Of a stretch of DNA of 64,000 nt, positions 44,523 through 54,257 are shown piece by piece. This DNA is from Candidatus Rifleibacteriota bacterium (lineage in GTDB: Bacteria; Muiribacteriota; Ozemobacteria; Ozemobacterales; Ozemobacteraceae). The position numbers and the translations under genes were made by a program. Numbering within the stretch: the stretch's first letter is position 1; the number at the start of each line of letters is the position of its first letter. Location of the stretch: assembly GCA_015232575.1 (NCBI GenBank), contig JADFZL010000001.1:620001-684000 (forward strand), written 5' to 3'. Below the pieces are notes generated by a model. It made no database searches. It was not told where the DNA came from and was given only the letters and a program-made list of their open reading frames with translations.

Positions 44523-46187
44523 TTAATTTTTTCCTGGGATGAGAATCTCAAACATTTCGTTTTCCCAGATTTTTTCATACTTATGATCTTTGACAAACCC
44601 GGCAATAACATTGCTCACATTCAAATGGTCTTCGACCGGAATTTTTACTTTCGGCCACTCAGCTTTTGTGGCATATTTCGCCCTGATAAGCAATGGAAGC
44701 GAGAAATTTTTCTCAAGAGACCGTTTCAGATTGCGTCCTATTGTGCAACCAAGTTCCGTTTCAGGCCACGGCGCAGCAACAAAAGGCAACATATCAGTCA
44801 GGTAATGAACCATTGGAATCCTGTTCTGACAAATAGCATATTTGAAGTTCTTCATTTCATTTAATTTTACCAGAAGTTTCTCGAATACCATGGCTCTTTG
44901 AGGCGAAGTAAATGTATATTTCAGTTTTGGATGTTCTATTGCTGAAATCATGGAAAATCTGCTTCCCATGTCATCAAATATTCCATAAGGTAACCAGTAA
45001 ACACAAATATAAATCAAACCTGTAATAAACACTGCCCGATTTTCATGCAAAACGCTGAATAATTTTGATCCTCCGCTTATTACAGATGATATCAGAAAAG
45101 GAAATCCCATCCACAAACCATAGATTGAATTTCTCATTCCTAATTCAGGATTTGTACCAAAAGACGGAGTAATTAACAACAGCAATGAAATATAACACAG
45201 CTCGGCTGAAGATTGGTTTTCTTTATATCTTTCAAGCATTAATAAAATAACCATTCCTGGCACAAGGAATACCCACCAGAATATCAGATATTTGTGAAGT
45301 ACAAGGCAGAAAAGCAAGATTGAAAAGAAATAAAGTTTACTATTTCTGGAAAATATCGAGAAATGCAAATTCCTCCAGATAAGCACGAACAACAACGCTG
45401 AGCACACATCTACAAAAACCCTGCCCCATATTCCAAAAAATATTTGCCTGAACGAATATGACTTAGATTCTTCAAGAGCGGATGAAACATCGTATATTGA
45501 AGCAACAAAATAATTCCAGTGACCCATTAATGCAATCGCAAATAAACACAATACAATGCCAAATGCAGCTCCTGCTGTATATCTCAGTGAATTCAAAGCA
45601 CCTTCCCTGAATGCATCTCTTCCTCTAAAAAAACATACAGCAAGACAAGCAAAAACCAAAAAATTTGGTAATCGTACAAAGACAGACAAGCCGGCAAAAA
45701 AACCCGAAATATAAAAATATTTTCGCTTCTCTTCATCAACTGCCCTGAGGAGAAATATTGAGGTAATCAATAAAAAAAGGGAAGTTAAGGTATCATAATA
45801 ATACCAGTTCAGACAATATTTATTGATCCACAAAACCGTCAGAAAAACACCAAAACCTGCAAATCTGACTTTTTTTCCTGAAGAAAGATATTTGTATGCG
45901 ATAAACGAAGAAAGGCCAATTATCAGCGAAAAAAGAATTCTGAAGCCGATTACCGTATCTGATACGTATCTGTACCACAGACCTCCAATCAGATTGGTTA
46001 ACCATATATTATGGCTTATAAATTCCGGATGCTCAAAAAAATATTTATAGTGCGTCAGCACCCATCCAAAATCACCGACACACAAACCCTGGAAAACATT
46101 ATTAAATGAAAATAATACTGCCAGGAATAACCATAAGCGGTCAAATAAAAGCAATCTGCGAAATAATTCCGTTAATCTTTCAGGCAC
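44523..46187 (-). CDS. Polytopic GT-C-like membrane glycosyltransferase
   Basis: A 554-residue protein with about 11 membrane helices. The first extracytoplasmic loop contains GDFGWVLTHYKYFFEHPEF, with an acidic residue where GT-C enzymes keep their catalytic Asp. The last 100 residues form a soluble domain. GT-C enzymes use polyprenyl-phosphate sugars to modify glycans or proteins outside the membrane. Family cannot be fixed by eye. Next to wecE on the same strand (18 bases). Confidence 0.7.
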   Translation of the reverse strand: MPERLTELFRRLLLFDRLWLFLAVLFSFNNVFQGLCVGDFGWVLTHYKYFFEHPEFISHNIWLTNLIGGLWYRYVSDTVIGFRILFSLIIGLSSFIAYKYLSSGKKVRFAGFGVFLTVLWINKYCLNWYYYDTLTSLFLLITSIFLLRAVDEEKRKYFYISGFFAGLSVFVRLPNFLVFACLAVCFFRGRDAFREGALNSLRYTAGAAFGIVLCLFAIALMGHWNYFVASIYDVSSALEESKSYSFRQIFFGIWGRVFVDVCSALLFVLIWRNLHFSIFSRNSKLYFFSILLFCLVLHKYLIFWWVFLVPGMVILLMLERYKENQSSAELCYISLLLLITPSFGTNPELGMRNSIYGLWMGFPFLISSVISGGSKLFSVLHENRAVFITGLIYICVYWLPYGIFDDMGSRFSMISAIEHPKLKYTFTSPQRAMVFEKLLVKLNEMKNFKYAICQNRIPMVHYLTDMLPFVAAPWPETELGCTIGRNLKRSLEKNFSLPLLIRAKYATKAEWPKVKIPVEDHLNVSNVIAGFVKDHKYEKIWENEMFEILIPGKN

Positions 46188-46205
46188 TTTATTCCTTTCA
46201 GTTGC

Positions 46206-47348
46206 CTAACGCACTTTTGTATATTTCCTGTAAAATGCAAAAACAGAATCCGCAACTTTTTCAATCATTTCGTCAGTAATTTCATAAAACAACGGCAGCC
46301 TCAAAAGCTTATTACCTGCATTATCAGTATTGACCATCTCACCGTGCACCCTGCCGAACTTTCTTCCTGCTGGCGAAGAATGCAGCGGAACATAATGAAA
46401 TACTGCCAGAATATCCTGCTCTTTCAGAAAACTAATAAGTTCTGTTCGCTCTTCAAGTGATTCTGTCAGAATATAAAAAATATGACCATTTGAGGAATTC
46501 CTGCTGTAGGGAAGCCTGATATAACCTTTCTCTTCAAGTGGTTTCAACATATCATAATATTTATTATAAATTCTTACTCTTTCAGCAGTAACTTTTTCAG
46601 AATTTTCAAGCTGAGCAAAGAGAAATGCACCGATCAGCTCACTCGGAAGATAGGAGGAACCTACATCAATCCAGGTATATTTGTCAACCTGTCCCCGGAA
46701 AAATTTCGATCTGTTAGTACCCTTTTCTCGAATAATCTCTGCTCTTTCAATCAATGAATCATTATTTATAAGAATTGCTCCGCCTTCACCGCTGATAACA
46801 TTTTTTGTTTCATGAAAACTCAAACATCCGATGTCGCCAATTGTACCAAGAAATCTTCCCTTGTAGCCTGCAAACATTCCCTGAGCTGCATCTTCTATAA
46901 CTAGAAGTTTATGTTTTTTCGCAAGTTCTGATATTTTTTCCATTTCACACGGCTCACCAGCATAATGAACTGGCACAATTACCTTTGTTTTTTCAGTGAT
47001 AGCCGCTTCAATAATATTTTCGTCAATATTCAGAGTGTCAGATCGTATGTCCACAAAAACAGGTTTTCCGCCACGCATAACAAATGCATTCGCTGTGGAA
47101 ACAAAAGTAAAAGAAGGCATTATTACCTCATCGCCTGCATCAATTTCAGAGAGAACGGCAGCCATTTCAAGTGCCGCAGTACAAGAATGCGTCAAAAGAA
47201 CTTTTTTGCATTTGAGGTTTTCTTCAATCCATTTCTGACAATTTTTTGTGAACCTTCCATCTCCAGCAAGTCTTCCTTCCAGGACCGCCTGAGAGATGTA
47301 AAACAATTCCTTTCCAGCAATAAATGGTCTGTTAAATGGGATTTTCAT
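46206..47348 (-). CDS. wecE: dTDP-4-amino-4,6-dideoxygalactose transaminase
   Basis: A 380-residue PLP aminotransferase that makes dTDP-4-amino-4,6-dideoxygalactose (thomosamine) from the 4-keto sugar. Very close to E. coli WecE by recall: SCTAALEMAAVL, GDEVIMPSFTFVSTANAF, VIVPVHYAGEPCEM, IEDAAQGMFAGYKGR, CLSFHETKN (PLP lysine) and REKGTNRSKFFRGQVDKYTW. Length is the same. It defines the cluster as making a 4-amino-6-deoxy sugar; the enzymes making dTDP-4-keto-6-deoxyglucose are not in the window. Confidence 0.94.
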   Translation of the reverse strand: MKIPFNRPFIAGKELFYISQAVLEGRLAGDGRFTKNCQKWIEENLKCKKVLLTHSCTAALEMAAVLSEIDAGDEVIMPSFTFVSTANAFVMRGGKPVFVDIRSDTLNIDENIIEAAITEKTKVIVPVHYAGEPCEMEKISELAKKHKLLVIEDAAQGMFAGYKGRFLGTIGDIGCLSFHETKNVISGEGGAILINNDSLIERAEIIREKGTNRSKFFRGQVDKYTWIDVGSSYLPSELIGAFLFAQLENSEKVTAERVRIYNKYYDMLKPLEEKGYIRLPYSRNSSNGHIFYILTESLEERTELISFLKEQDILAVFHYVPLHSSPAGRKFGRVHGEMVNTDNAGNKLLRLPLFYEITDEMIEKVADSVFAFYRKYTKVR

Positions 47349-47406
47349 TTTACTCTCCTCTTATAAAAAAGTAGATTCGGTTAGATCATTCGTATAAACA
47401 AAATAG

Positions 47407-49323
47407 TTATTTATTACGCAAAAGGCTTTCATATACTTTATATTTTCCTTTATCGAAAACCTTTTTCCAGTTGATGTCGATCTTCTCAGAATCAACAACG
47501 ATATAATCGGCATTACTGGCAAAATATTTTGAATATTCAGTATTATTAAAACCTGCATTTTTCCAATCATTCCAAATTTTTCTACGATTATGGACTTCCT
47601 CTGGCAGTTTTTTAAAACACTTATAATCATAATCCTTCTGGACAGGTAGAAAAAGGCGTCTCTGAGAAATTACTGTTGATAAATGAATGTCTACCAGTTC
47701 TTCCCAATAAGGATCAACAACTATGGCTTTTTTATTTGAATTCTCTCTAATATATTCAAGCGCAGCAAAATAATCTTCAGAAATTGAACGATAACAGACA
47801 ATTGATGGAAATACTCTTTGTACAACAATGTATGATATTTCCATTCCAAAGTCAGCAGTACCAATAAAAAGCAAAACTACTGAGGCAATTGCAAATACTG
47901 ACTTTCTGGATCTATCTATTATTTCAATAGCCTTAGAAAAAAACGGAGTGATAAAACAGAGAAGCAGTGTTGCTGTTTTTGCACAAAAATCTATACGTCC
48001 AATTTTAATATCAGCAATCATAAAAAATGATGGTACAATTAAGCACGCTATAATATTTGCAGAAAACAGACTATCTCCTTTTAGTTTTATGTATCCATAT
48101 GTTGAAATAAACACCACCGGCAGAAACCATAAGACAAAATTCTTTAAATACAGACCATAATCAAACTGTATCGCAAGCTGACTTGAATGACCTCCGCCAA
48201 AAACCCCGGAAAGTTTGAATAAAAATAAAAAGGCTAAAGTCGTAAATGCACCAATTAACAGGACTTTCTTCGGCTCTCTTAGATTACCAGAAAAGAAATA
48301 AAGTACAATGCCAATATAAACACAGAAAGAAAGCGTAATACTTAATCCAATAGTTGATGAGAATAAAGCCATGATTAGAAATATATAAACGGGTTTTGAT
48401 AATCTGTTCCAGAATGGAATCATCATTATTGCATGCATAATACAAATCAATGCCAATGTATTGTTTCCAAAGAAATTCATGCTTTTGTACAAAGTCAAAA
48501 ACACATTATTATTTTTGATTGGATCATTAATTACCAATGGAACGTAAAAGTACACTGATTCAGAGGAAGTAAACATTAATAATGTGCTTAGAATCTGAAT
48601 TCGTTCGGTATTTTCATTTTTTTGAAGAAAAACACCAGAAACTTTATAAATAGTCAGAAAAAGAAGCTGCGCCATCAAAAGATTTATTAATATCATTGAG
48701 TTTGCATGCCGAAGAGAAATTCCAAAAAAATCCGAGAGGTACGCCGGAATGGCGAAGTAAAACCAGTGATAGTTTAATTCACCAAGTCCATCAATAACGC
48801 TGAGCGGTTGGAAATCTGCTGTGTGAATAGATGATATTACGCCCGAAAGAGTGCCGGTATCAATCAAATGTAAACCATAATATGCTACAGACCCGTTAGA
48901 CTTTGCTTCGAAACCCGCCCAGGAAAGAGCAATAAGCGCTGGAATTATTATTAATATTATCCCCCAGAAATCCTTTGAAAAATTATTAACATATTTTAGC
49001 AGCGAATCTTTCTGGAAGATTCTATAAGCTGCAAGCACGCAAGAAACACATAATGCCAAATCAAATAAGATAATTGAATTAGAAAAAAACTTCCGTACAA
49101 AATATATGGGAATTAATAAAAAAAAGCTTCCAATTATTCCAAGAGAATCACATAGACTTTCAGGAATTTCCAGTTTGGAAAAAAAAGATATTGCCAAAAT
49201 TGAAAGTGGAGTGAGTATGAATAAAAAAAAGCAAATAAAAGAAAAAAACGCGGTCAGATTTCCTGCCAGGTAATAGAGGATACAAAAAAAAACAGTAGTG
49301 TAGAAAACCTTGATTAAGCTCAA
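47407..49323 (-). CDS. Large polytopic membrane protein, GT-C-like
   Basis: A 638-residue protein with about 13 membrane helices. The loop YYGLHLIDTGTLSGVISSI and ADFQPLSVIDGLGELNYHW resemble the extracytoplasmic part of GT-C glycosyltransferases of the DUF2298 kind. The last 110 residues are soluble and contain DYIVVDSEKIDINWKKVF, common at the end of these proteins. First gene of the glycan cluster on the minus strand. Function inferred from shape only. Confidence 0.65.
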   Translation of the reverse strand: MSLIKVFYTTVFFCILYYLAGNLTAFFSFICFFLFILTPLSILAISFFSKLEIPESLCDSLGIIGSFFLLIPIYFVRKFFSNSIILFDLALCVSCVLAAYRIFQKDSLLKYVNNFSKDFWGIILIIIPALIALSWAGFEAKSNGSVAYYGLHLIDTGTLSGVISSIHTADFQPLSVIDGLGELNYHWFYFAIPAYLSDFFGISLRHANSMILINLLMAQLLFLTIYKVSGVFLQKNENTERIQILSTLLMFTSSESVYFYVPLVINDPIKNNNVFLTLYKSMNFFGNNTLALICIMHAIMMIPFWNRLSKPVYIFLIMALFSSTIGLSITLSFCVYIGIVLYFFSGNLREPKKVLLIGAFTTLAFLFLFKLSGVFGGGHSSQLAIQFDYGLYLKNFVLWFLPVVFISTYGYIKLKGDSLFSANIIACLIVPSFFMIADIKIGRIDFCAKTATLLLCFITPFFSKAIEIIDRSRKSVFAIASVVLLFIGTADFGMEISYIVVQRVFPSIVCYRSISEDYFAALEYIRENSNKKAIVVDPYWEELVDIHLSTVISQRRLFLPVQKDYDYKCFKKLPEEVHNRRKIWNDWKNAGFNNTEYSKYFASNADYIVVDSEKIDINWKKVFDKGKYKVYESLLRNK

Positions 49324-49618
49324 ACTTCCAATCCTCCAGATTTCAAAACATAGTGTTCTGAAACTATTCCGTACATTTTCTGATTACTTATCGGTCAAAT
49401 ATTCCCAAAAAAGTGACAATTATTTTGTAAGTTTATCACGCTGCCTCAAATGACGTCTATTGTTTTCTTGAATTTTGGAAACTATTTGATAATAGTGGTT
49501 TTGAAGTTATATTCATTTAATCTTTTCAAGTATTTCATTTGACTTGAATAATTCAGAATGCTATATTTCAAAATTGGAGAATGTATATTTCTAATAAGAA
49601 AGTGACTCTCAAAGCAAT

Positions 49619-50725
49619 ATGACCTCCAGCAGAATCACCCCCTTATTTGACCGGGACGGGTTTCGTTTTCTGGTACAATTTGTTATATGTTTCGTCATTT
49701 ACACATTACAGACAATATTTGCCCCTTATGTCCCTGACAACAATGAAAAAGAAAAACCTCAACAGCATTTCTTAATAAGTAATATTCCTGAAGAAATAAA
49801 AGTCATCACCCCCAAAGGAATACCTGGAATGGCAGCATTATGCAATGCTCTAGCCACATCGGTGCATCAGGTTGAAATAAATCCGACGTTCGTAATTGAC
49901 GTGCTTGCAGGATACCAGGTTCCCACCAGCACAACGATTTTACCAGCTGCTTCAACTTCTTTCCGTCCACTATTTGCAAACGCAAACGGAAGCTACCACC
50001 ATGTCTCCTATGCAGTATTGAAAACCTGCATAGAACCAATGACAACCTCATATACCCTGCTCCTCTTCGATCAGCACGATGATGCGCGATCACTGAATGC
50101 AAACAGGCAAAGAAACGCCAATCAAGATAAAGATATGGATTGCGGAAACTGGGTTCGTTTTGCCATGGCAGATTTAAAAAATCTAAGTCATGTTACATTT
50201 ATCGGACGAGCATTTGCCACAAATCGAATATGGTCAGAGTGGGCTGATCAGAAACTTTTCAAAGAACATTTCGACATGCTTCCCGCCGTGCCGATTAGCC
50301 TGTATTCGCTTATTTGTCCAGGAATGAAAAGTCCAGAGTACAAATGTCGCTATGATCTGTTTTCCTGGCTGCTCGGCTGGAAAGGCTATCAAATGGAGTA
50401 TTCCGGATATTCGCGAGAACTATTCAACGATCTTCTTTCCCGAATTCACACCAAAGCGGTCTATATATCAATTGACCTGGATGTCATTCGCTGGGAGGAA
50501 TTCGATGATCCCCGCTGGAAACACGGCTTGATGTCCGTTGCAGAGGTAACAGACGCAATTTCCATGATCGGGAAGAAGTTTGAAATAGCTGGTGGCGATA
50601 TTACTGGATTTCCACCATTTCTTAAGCCTGATAAAGCATATAATCATAAAAAGAATGAAGCTTCATATCTATCTTTGTTCAAAGCACTTGAGCAGGCAAT
50701 GATAAGGGGGAAATCAACACAATGA
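49619..50725 (+). CDS. Membrane-anchored arginase/deacetylase-fold protein
   Basis: A 368-residue protein. One N-terminal membrane helix (about 16-36) anchors it or acts as a signal. The rest follows the arginase/ureohydrolase fold: a His-bearing loop GSYHHVSY (about 122-129), FDQHDD (Asp151, His153, Asp155), DCGNW (174-178) and SIDLDV (Asp286, Asp288). These are the positions of the two-manganese site. The GS(x)DPxxxPG part of arginases reads IRWEEFDDPRWKHG, so substrate is probably not arginine. A guess is deacylation or ureohydrolysis at the cell surface. It overlaps the next gene by 4 bases. No clear ribosome site. Confidence 0.7.
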   Translation: MTSSRITPLFDRDGFRFLVQFVICFVIYTLQTIFAPYVPDNNEKEKPQQHFLISNIPEEIKVITPKGIPGMAALCNALATSVHQVEINPTFVIDVLAGYQVPTSTTILPAASTSFRPLFANANGSYHHVSYAVLKTCIEPMTTSYTLLLFDQHDDARSLNANRQRNANQDKDMDCGNWVRFAMADLKNLSHVTFIGRAFATNRIWSEWADQKLFKEHFDMLPAVPISLYSLICPGMKSPEYKCRYDLFSWLLGWKGYQMEYSGYSRELFNDLLSRIHTKAVYISIDLDVIRWEEFDDPRWKHGLMSVAEVTDAISMIGKKFEIAGGDITGFPPFLKPDKAYNHKKNEASYLSLFKALEQAMIRGKSTQ

Positions 50726-51414
50726 ATTTTCTGCCAAAATTATTTGCCGCTATCTTCTCAATCATTCCAGGCAGCTTCGTATGGTGGTTTCTTCCCAATG
50801 TTTTGTGGATTATCAAGGGGTCGTTTGCTTTATCTGTCAGCATGTATACCTTTTCCCTGACAATTCAAAGTATTAACGGAAATGGTTCATCTGTTCGTTT
50901 CAGACGCTTCGCATTTCTTATGGGATATCTCTGCCCGGCAAACCTTGCTCTGCTTTGCCTGGAACGATTCGGCACCCTTCATGGCGCAGGTATCTGGACC
51001 ATACTCTGGAGTTTTCTAGTACTTGGTTTCGGTTTCGGTCGTTTCATCGTGAAAAATAATCAAACAGACACCCTGGAAGATTCTCAGGAAAAATCATTAC
51101 TTGCACCTGCAATAGTTCCTGCATTAGGAAGCCTTGCCGCTGCAGTAATTCTGATACGCTTCAGTCCGTCTTTCCCTGTCTGGCCAGTCTTTCTGAGCAT
51201 CTATCTTGGGTTGACGTTCTCTCTGTTCAGTAAAAATCTGTCAACATTGCTCAGAGCTGCTTTGAGCCTCGGCGGAGCAGCATTTCCGGTTCTCTTTTCT
51301 CTATCCTGGTTCACGGGAATACAAGATCCGGATCACCTGCTTATATCAGCCTTATTGTTCACCATTGGATTCCTGGATGGGGCAAGCCCTATACAGCAAA
51401 AAGAAATACATTAA
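50722..51414 (+). CDS. Small polytopic membrane protein
   Basis: A 230-residue protein with about 6 or 7 membrane helices and no recognised family. Start overlaps the arginase-fold gene (ATGA), so the two are translated together and probably work together. Its last 63 bases overlap the 3' end of the convergent yfhO-like gene. Function unknown. Confidence 0.75.
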   Translation: MNFLPKLFAAIFSIIPGSFVWWFLPNVLWIIKGSFALSVSMYTFSLTIQSINGNGSSVRFRRFAFLMGYLCPANLALLCLERFGTLHGAGIWTILWSFLVLGFGFGRFIVKNNQTDTLEDSQEKSLLAPAIVPALGSLAAAVILIRFSPSFPVWPVFLSIYLGLTFSLFSKNLSTLLRAALSLGGAAFPVLFSLSWFTGIQDPDHLLISALLFTIGFLDGASPIQQKEIH

Positions 51415-53649
51415 AATACTCAGCAGACTCAGGATTTTAAAATAATTCAGAAAATTTGGAGAATAATACATTCTGATCTGATGACGTCCTGCTTCAATTG
51501 GAATGGCTCTGAAAGCATAGTTCGCCGGAAGAATTTTATACTGTTCGCTCGAACCTTGTACAATATTTTCTACTTTCCAGCCTGGAGAATATGAATCGTT
51601 TAAAAGTAATATAGATTTTTTATTTGTCGAAATATCAAAAATCAATTCGTCGGTAGAAACCTCATTCATTTCAATAAGCGACTCAATTTGCTGCCCTGAA
51701 GCAACATCAGAACGCACATTTCCATTAAAAGGTTCTTCTTCAATAATTACCGTTTTTTTACCGTCAAAATTGCTGTCACAAAGTTCTTTCAGAATTACAT
51801 CCTTTTCTGATAACACTTTCCAGGTGCTAAGCAACTGAGCGCGGGGAAGATGATTTGAAGACAATTCACTAACTTTCATTGAATCAGAAACCAGATAGCG
51901 ACATGATGCCAGTTCCATTAATTTTACACGCAAATTGGAAGGCACAGAATAAAAATATTTCAAATATTCCGAATATCTTTTTGAAATAAAAGGATCATCT
52001 CCGGAAATATCTCGTAAATTCCATCCCATTGCCCTTGCCGGTACAGGTAGAGCAATCCTGTATGAAGTGTCAACATTCATAATTTCTTCAGGAACTTTAA
52101 AAATATCTTTTACGTTAAAGAAAGCAACTGTTGTTGAAGCAAACAAACATACTTCAAGCAGAACAAACATTGCGAGTCGTTTACCGAACAATTCTTCATC
52201 TGAAGACGATTTATAAAGAAATATAGCAAATATAAGAATGATAAATGATCTTAGAAATATTTCGTAAGCTGCATAAAATCCGGATATAGAAACGAAATCC
52301 GGAATTTCCAGCTTAACAGGATTGAAATACAAACTTGAGTTACGGGAAAGAAGCGATTTGACAATATTTCCCCAGAAGCCAAAGTCAGAATTCCGAGAAT
52401 TATAATAAATTGCTGCACCCATAATGAAGGTTACAAAAAATAACAGAAATAAAAATACCGCCTGTTTTTTTCTGAATTCTTCTGATTGTCTGACAAGAAA
52501 ATCAAAACCAATTGCTGCAAACCCACAGAGAAAAAAGACCGCAAAAAAACTAAATTTTGAACTACCGCGAAATGAAGCAAATCCAGGTAAATAAGTATAA
52601 AAGATGTCATAAAGTGGCGTATATTTTCCCAGAGAAAGCGTAAGAAAAAAACATACTGCAGCCAGCGGGACCAATTTTCCGATAGTTATTCTTCCGTACA
52701 TTATACCGGCTAATGCAAGCAGGAAACCGGTTATTCCAAAATGCAGATTAGTCTCCCACGGAAACCAGGCGTTCCAGTATAGGAGCGACCCGTTCATGTG
52801 CCCATACAACCAGGGAAAAACCAAAGTGAGAAGATTTTCCGGAGGCAGATAAAAAGAGCTGGCGAATTCATAACCCGCATTATTTCTTCCGCTCTCAAAT
52901 GCAGCAACAAATCCAGCATACAATTGAAAAGCACAAATAAACGCAGCTCCGAGGTAAAGCGTAACGACAGACTGAATAGTTTTCAGAAGACACTTTTTTT
53001 GAATTCCTCTGACAAGAGAATAAAACCCAATGACAAAAGCGTTATAATAAAAATATTGAACATGTCCGGCAAGTAATTGCATCGAAACAGCAAAAATACC
53101 TGCCAATCGGTAAGCAGAAAAAAATCGGCCGCTCTTTTCACTGGTTTCTTCTGTAATAATGTTTTCGAGTATTAAGAATATTAATGGGGTCCAGGCCATG
53201 GTACACAAATTTGACAAGTGCCCGGCGTAAAGATGAAAGAAATAACAACCGGAAAAAATCATAAGAAAAGAGCCAATGGAACTTGCTATCTCACTCGCTC
53301 CAATCTTTCTGTTCCAGAAATATGTAAAAATACCGGTTAATAATATATGAAAAAAGATAACCGAATTTATTGCAGAATGAACAGGAAGGAGGAAGTGGAT
53401 CCAATTGGGTGGGTAGAAAAGTGATGACTGGAAACCGCCAAAATAAGGCGCTCCGCAAAAAATATGCGGGTTCCAAAGTGGGATGTGCAAATCAGATAAG
53501 TGCCTGAAACCAAATTCGCGCCAGTTTAAAAATTGGCCATTGATATCAGTGTTTTTATTGGAAAGTACAATACTGCCAGAACCGAAAAAAAACTTCAGGA
53601 AAACGACAAGAAAACAAAAAAGAAGAAAAATTCTGAATTTTTTATCCAT
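51352..53649 (-). CDS. YfhO-like membrane protein
   Basis: A 765-residue protein with about 12 membrane helices in the YfhO family, GT-C-type proteins; Bacillus YfhO is linked to glycosylation of lipoteichoic acid. The signature loop PLWNPHIFCGAPYFGGFQSS (about 55-74) and FYPPNW are clear, as is the C-terminal soluble region ending in GRHQIRMYYSP. It is the last gene after the pilins on the minus strand. The 3' end overlaps the convergent membrane protein gene by 63 bases. Confidence 0.85.
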   Translation of the reverse strand: MDKKFRIFLLFCFLVVFLKFFFGSGSIVLSNKNTDINGQFLNWREFGFRHLSDLHIPLWNPHIFCGAPYFGGFQSSLFYPPNWIHFLLPVHSAINSVIFFHILLTGIFTYFWNRKIGASEIASSIGSFLMIFSGCYFFHLYAGHLSNLCTMAWTPLIFLILENIITEETSEKSGRFFSAYRLAGIFAVSMQLLAGHVQYFYYNAFVIGFYSLVRGIQKKCLLKTIQSVVTLYLGAAFICAFQLYAGFVAAFESGRNNAGYEFASSFYLPPENLLTLVFPWLYGHMNGSLLYWNAWFPWETNLHFGITGFLLALAGIMYGRITIGKLVPLAAVCFFLTLSLGKYTPLYDIFYTYLPGFASFRGSSKFSFFAVFFLCGFAAIGFDFLVRQSEEFRKKQAVFLFLLFFVTFIMGAAIYYNSRNSDFGFWGNIVKSLLSRNSSLYFNPVKLEIPDFVSISGFYAAYEIFLRSFIILIFAIFLYKSSSDEELFGKRLAMFVLLEVCLFASTTVAFFNVKDIFKVPEEIMNVDTSYRIALPVPARAMGWNLRDISGDDPFISKRYSEYLKYFYSVPSNLRVKLMELASCRYLVSDSMKVSELSSNHLPRAQLLSTWKVLSEKDVILKELCDSNFDGKKTVIIEEEPFNGNVRSDVASGQQIESLIEMNEVSTDELIFDISTNKKSILLLNDSYSPGWKVENIVQGSSEQYKILPANYAFRAIPIEAGRHQIRMYYSPNFLNYFKILSLLSILMYFFLLYRACPIQESNGEQ

Positions 53650-53670
53650 CTCACATGAATTTATTAATTA

Positions 53671-53850
53671 TTACCTTCCCGAAACGTTTGTCTTAGCGGC
53701 TTCAAGGTTTACTCTGATGTTCTCAAGCAAACCATTTTCTATTGCACTTCCAAGAGCACTGATCGTATATAAGACTGTAATTGCCAACAGAGCAATTATG
53801 AGTCCATATTCGACAAGCGCCTGCCCTTTTTTCCCATTTTTTTTTAACAT
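53671..53850 (-). CDS. Flp/Fap-type pilin, divergent copy
   Basis: A 59-residue prepilin. A short basic leader ends at Gly9, then QALVEYGLIIALLAITVLYT; the G-x4-E-Y cleavage pattern of Flp pilins is intact. The C-terminus is longer and unlike the two copies upstream. The start at 53850 is chosen because the leader begins with MLKKN; the open frame goes further without a good site. It is separated from the other pilins by a terminator, so it is probably expressed less or separately. Confidence 0.85.
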   Translation of the reverse strand: MLKKNGKKGQALVEYGLIIALLAITVLYTISALGSAIENGLLENIRVNLEAAKTNVSGR

Positions 53851-53965
53851 CTCCGTCCCCCTGCCTCCGCATGTACATCCTACAATAGTCTGAAATTCTG
53901 GCACAGAAAACACGCCGGTTACTCTCAACTCTAAATGCTATTCTAAAAAAAATACTAGTCTAACA

Positions 53966-53995
53966 AAAATGAGGGGAAATATTTCCCCTCATTTT
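53966..53995 (-). terminator. Terminator between pilin genes
   Basis: A perfect 30-base palindrome with arms AAAATGAGGGGAAAT and its complement. On the minus strand it ends in ATTTTTGTTA. It lies 19 bases beyond the stop of the second pilin, so it should end the pilin transcript. Confidence 0.75.
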
Positions 53996-54013
53996 CAAGC
54001 TATTGTATCAAAA

Positions 54014-54190
54014 CTATCTAGCTGCAGTATTTGCACCGTCAAGCTTGGTGCTGATAGTATCAAACATCTGGCTGATGCTTCCACCCGATGCTGTCAAAGC
54101 TGCGATAGCTACGACTGCGATGAGTCCAATAATGAGAGCATATTCAACAAGACCTTGTCCCTTTTCTTCGCGGATGAATTTGTTAATCAT
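54014..54190 (-). CDS. Flp-type pilin, copy 2
   Basis: A 58-residue prepilin, MINKFIREEKG followed by QGLVEYALIIGLIAVVAIAA. Processing after Gly11 gives a mature pilin of 47 residues with the Glu-Tyr pair at 5-6. Differs from copy 1 by a single residue (Gly52 against Ser52). AGGAG precedes the ATG at 54190. A recent duplication; both copies probably make the main Tad pilus. Confidence 0.92.
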   Translation of the reverse strand: MINKFIREEKGQGLVEYALIIGLIAVVAIAALTASGGSISQMFDTISTKLDGANTAAR

Positions 54191-54223
54191 TATATTTCTC
54201 CTATTTCTATTTCGTATTTATAA

Positions 54224-54239
54224 CACAATAACCTTGCCA
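54224..54239 (-). promoter_or_regulatory. Sigma54-like promoter before pilin copy 2
   Basis: On the minus strand TGGCAAG, four bases, TTGTG. The GG and GT are 10 bases apart, as in sigma54 promoters, but the -12 element reads GT rather than GC, so it may be weaker than the one at 54485. Confidence 0.4.
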
Positions 54240-54257
54240 CACATTTAAATATCAAAA

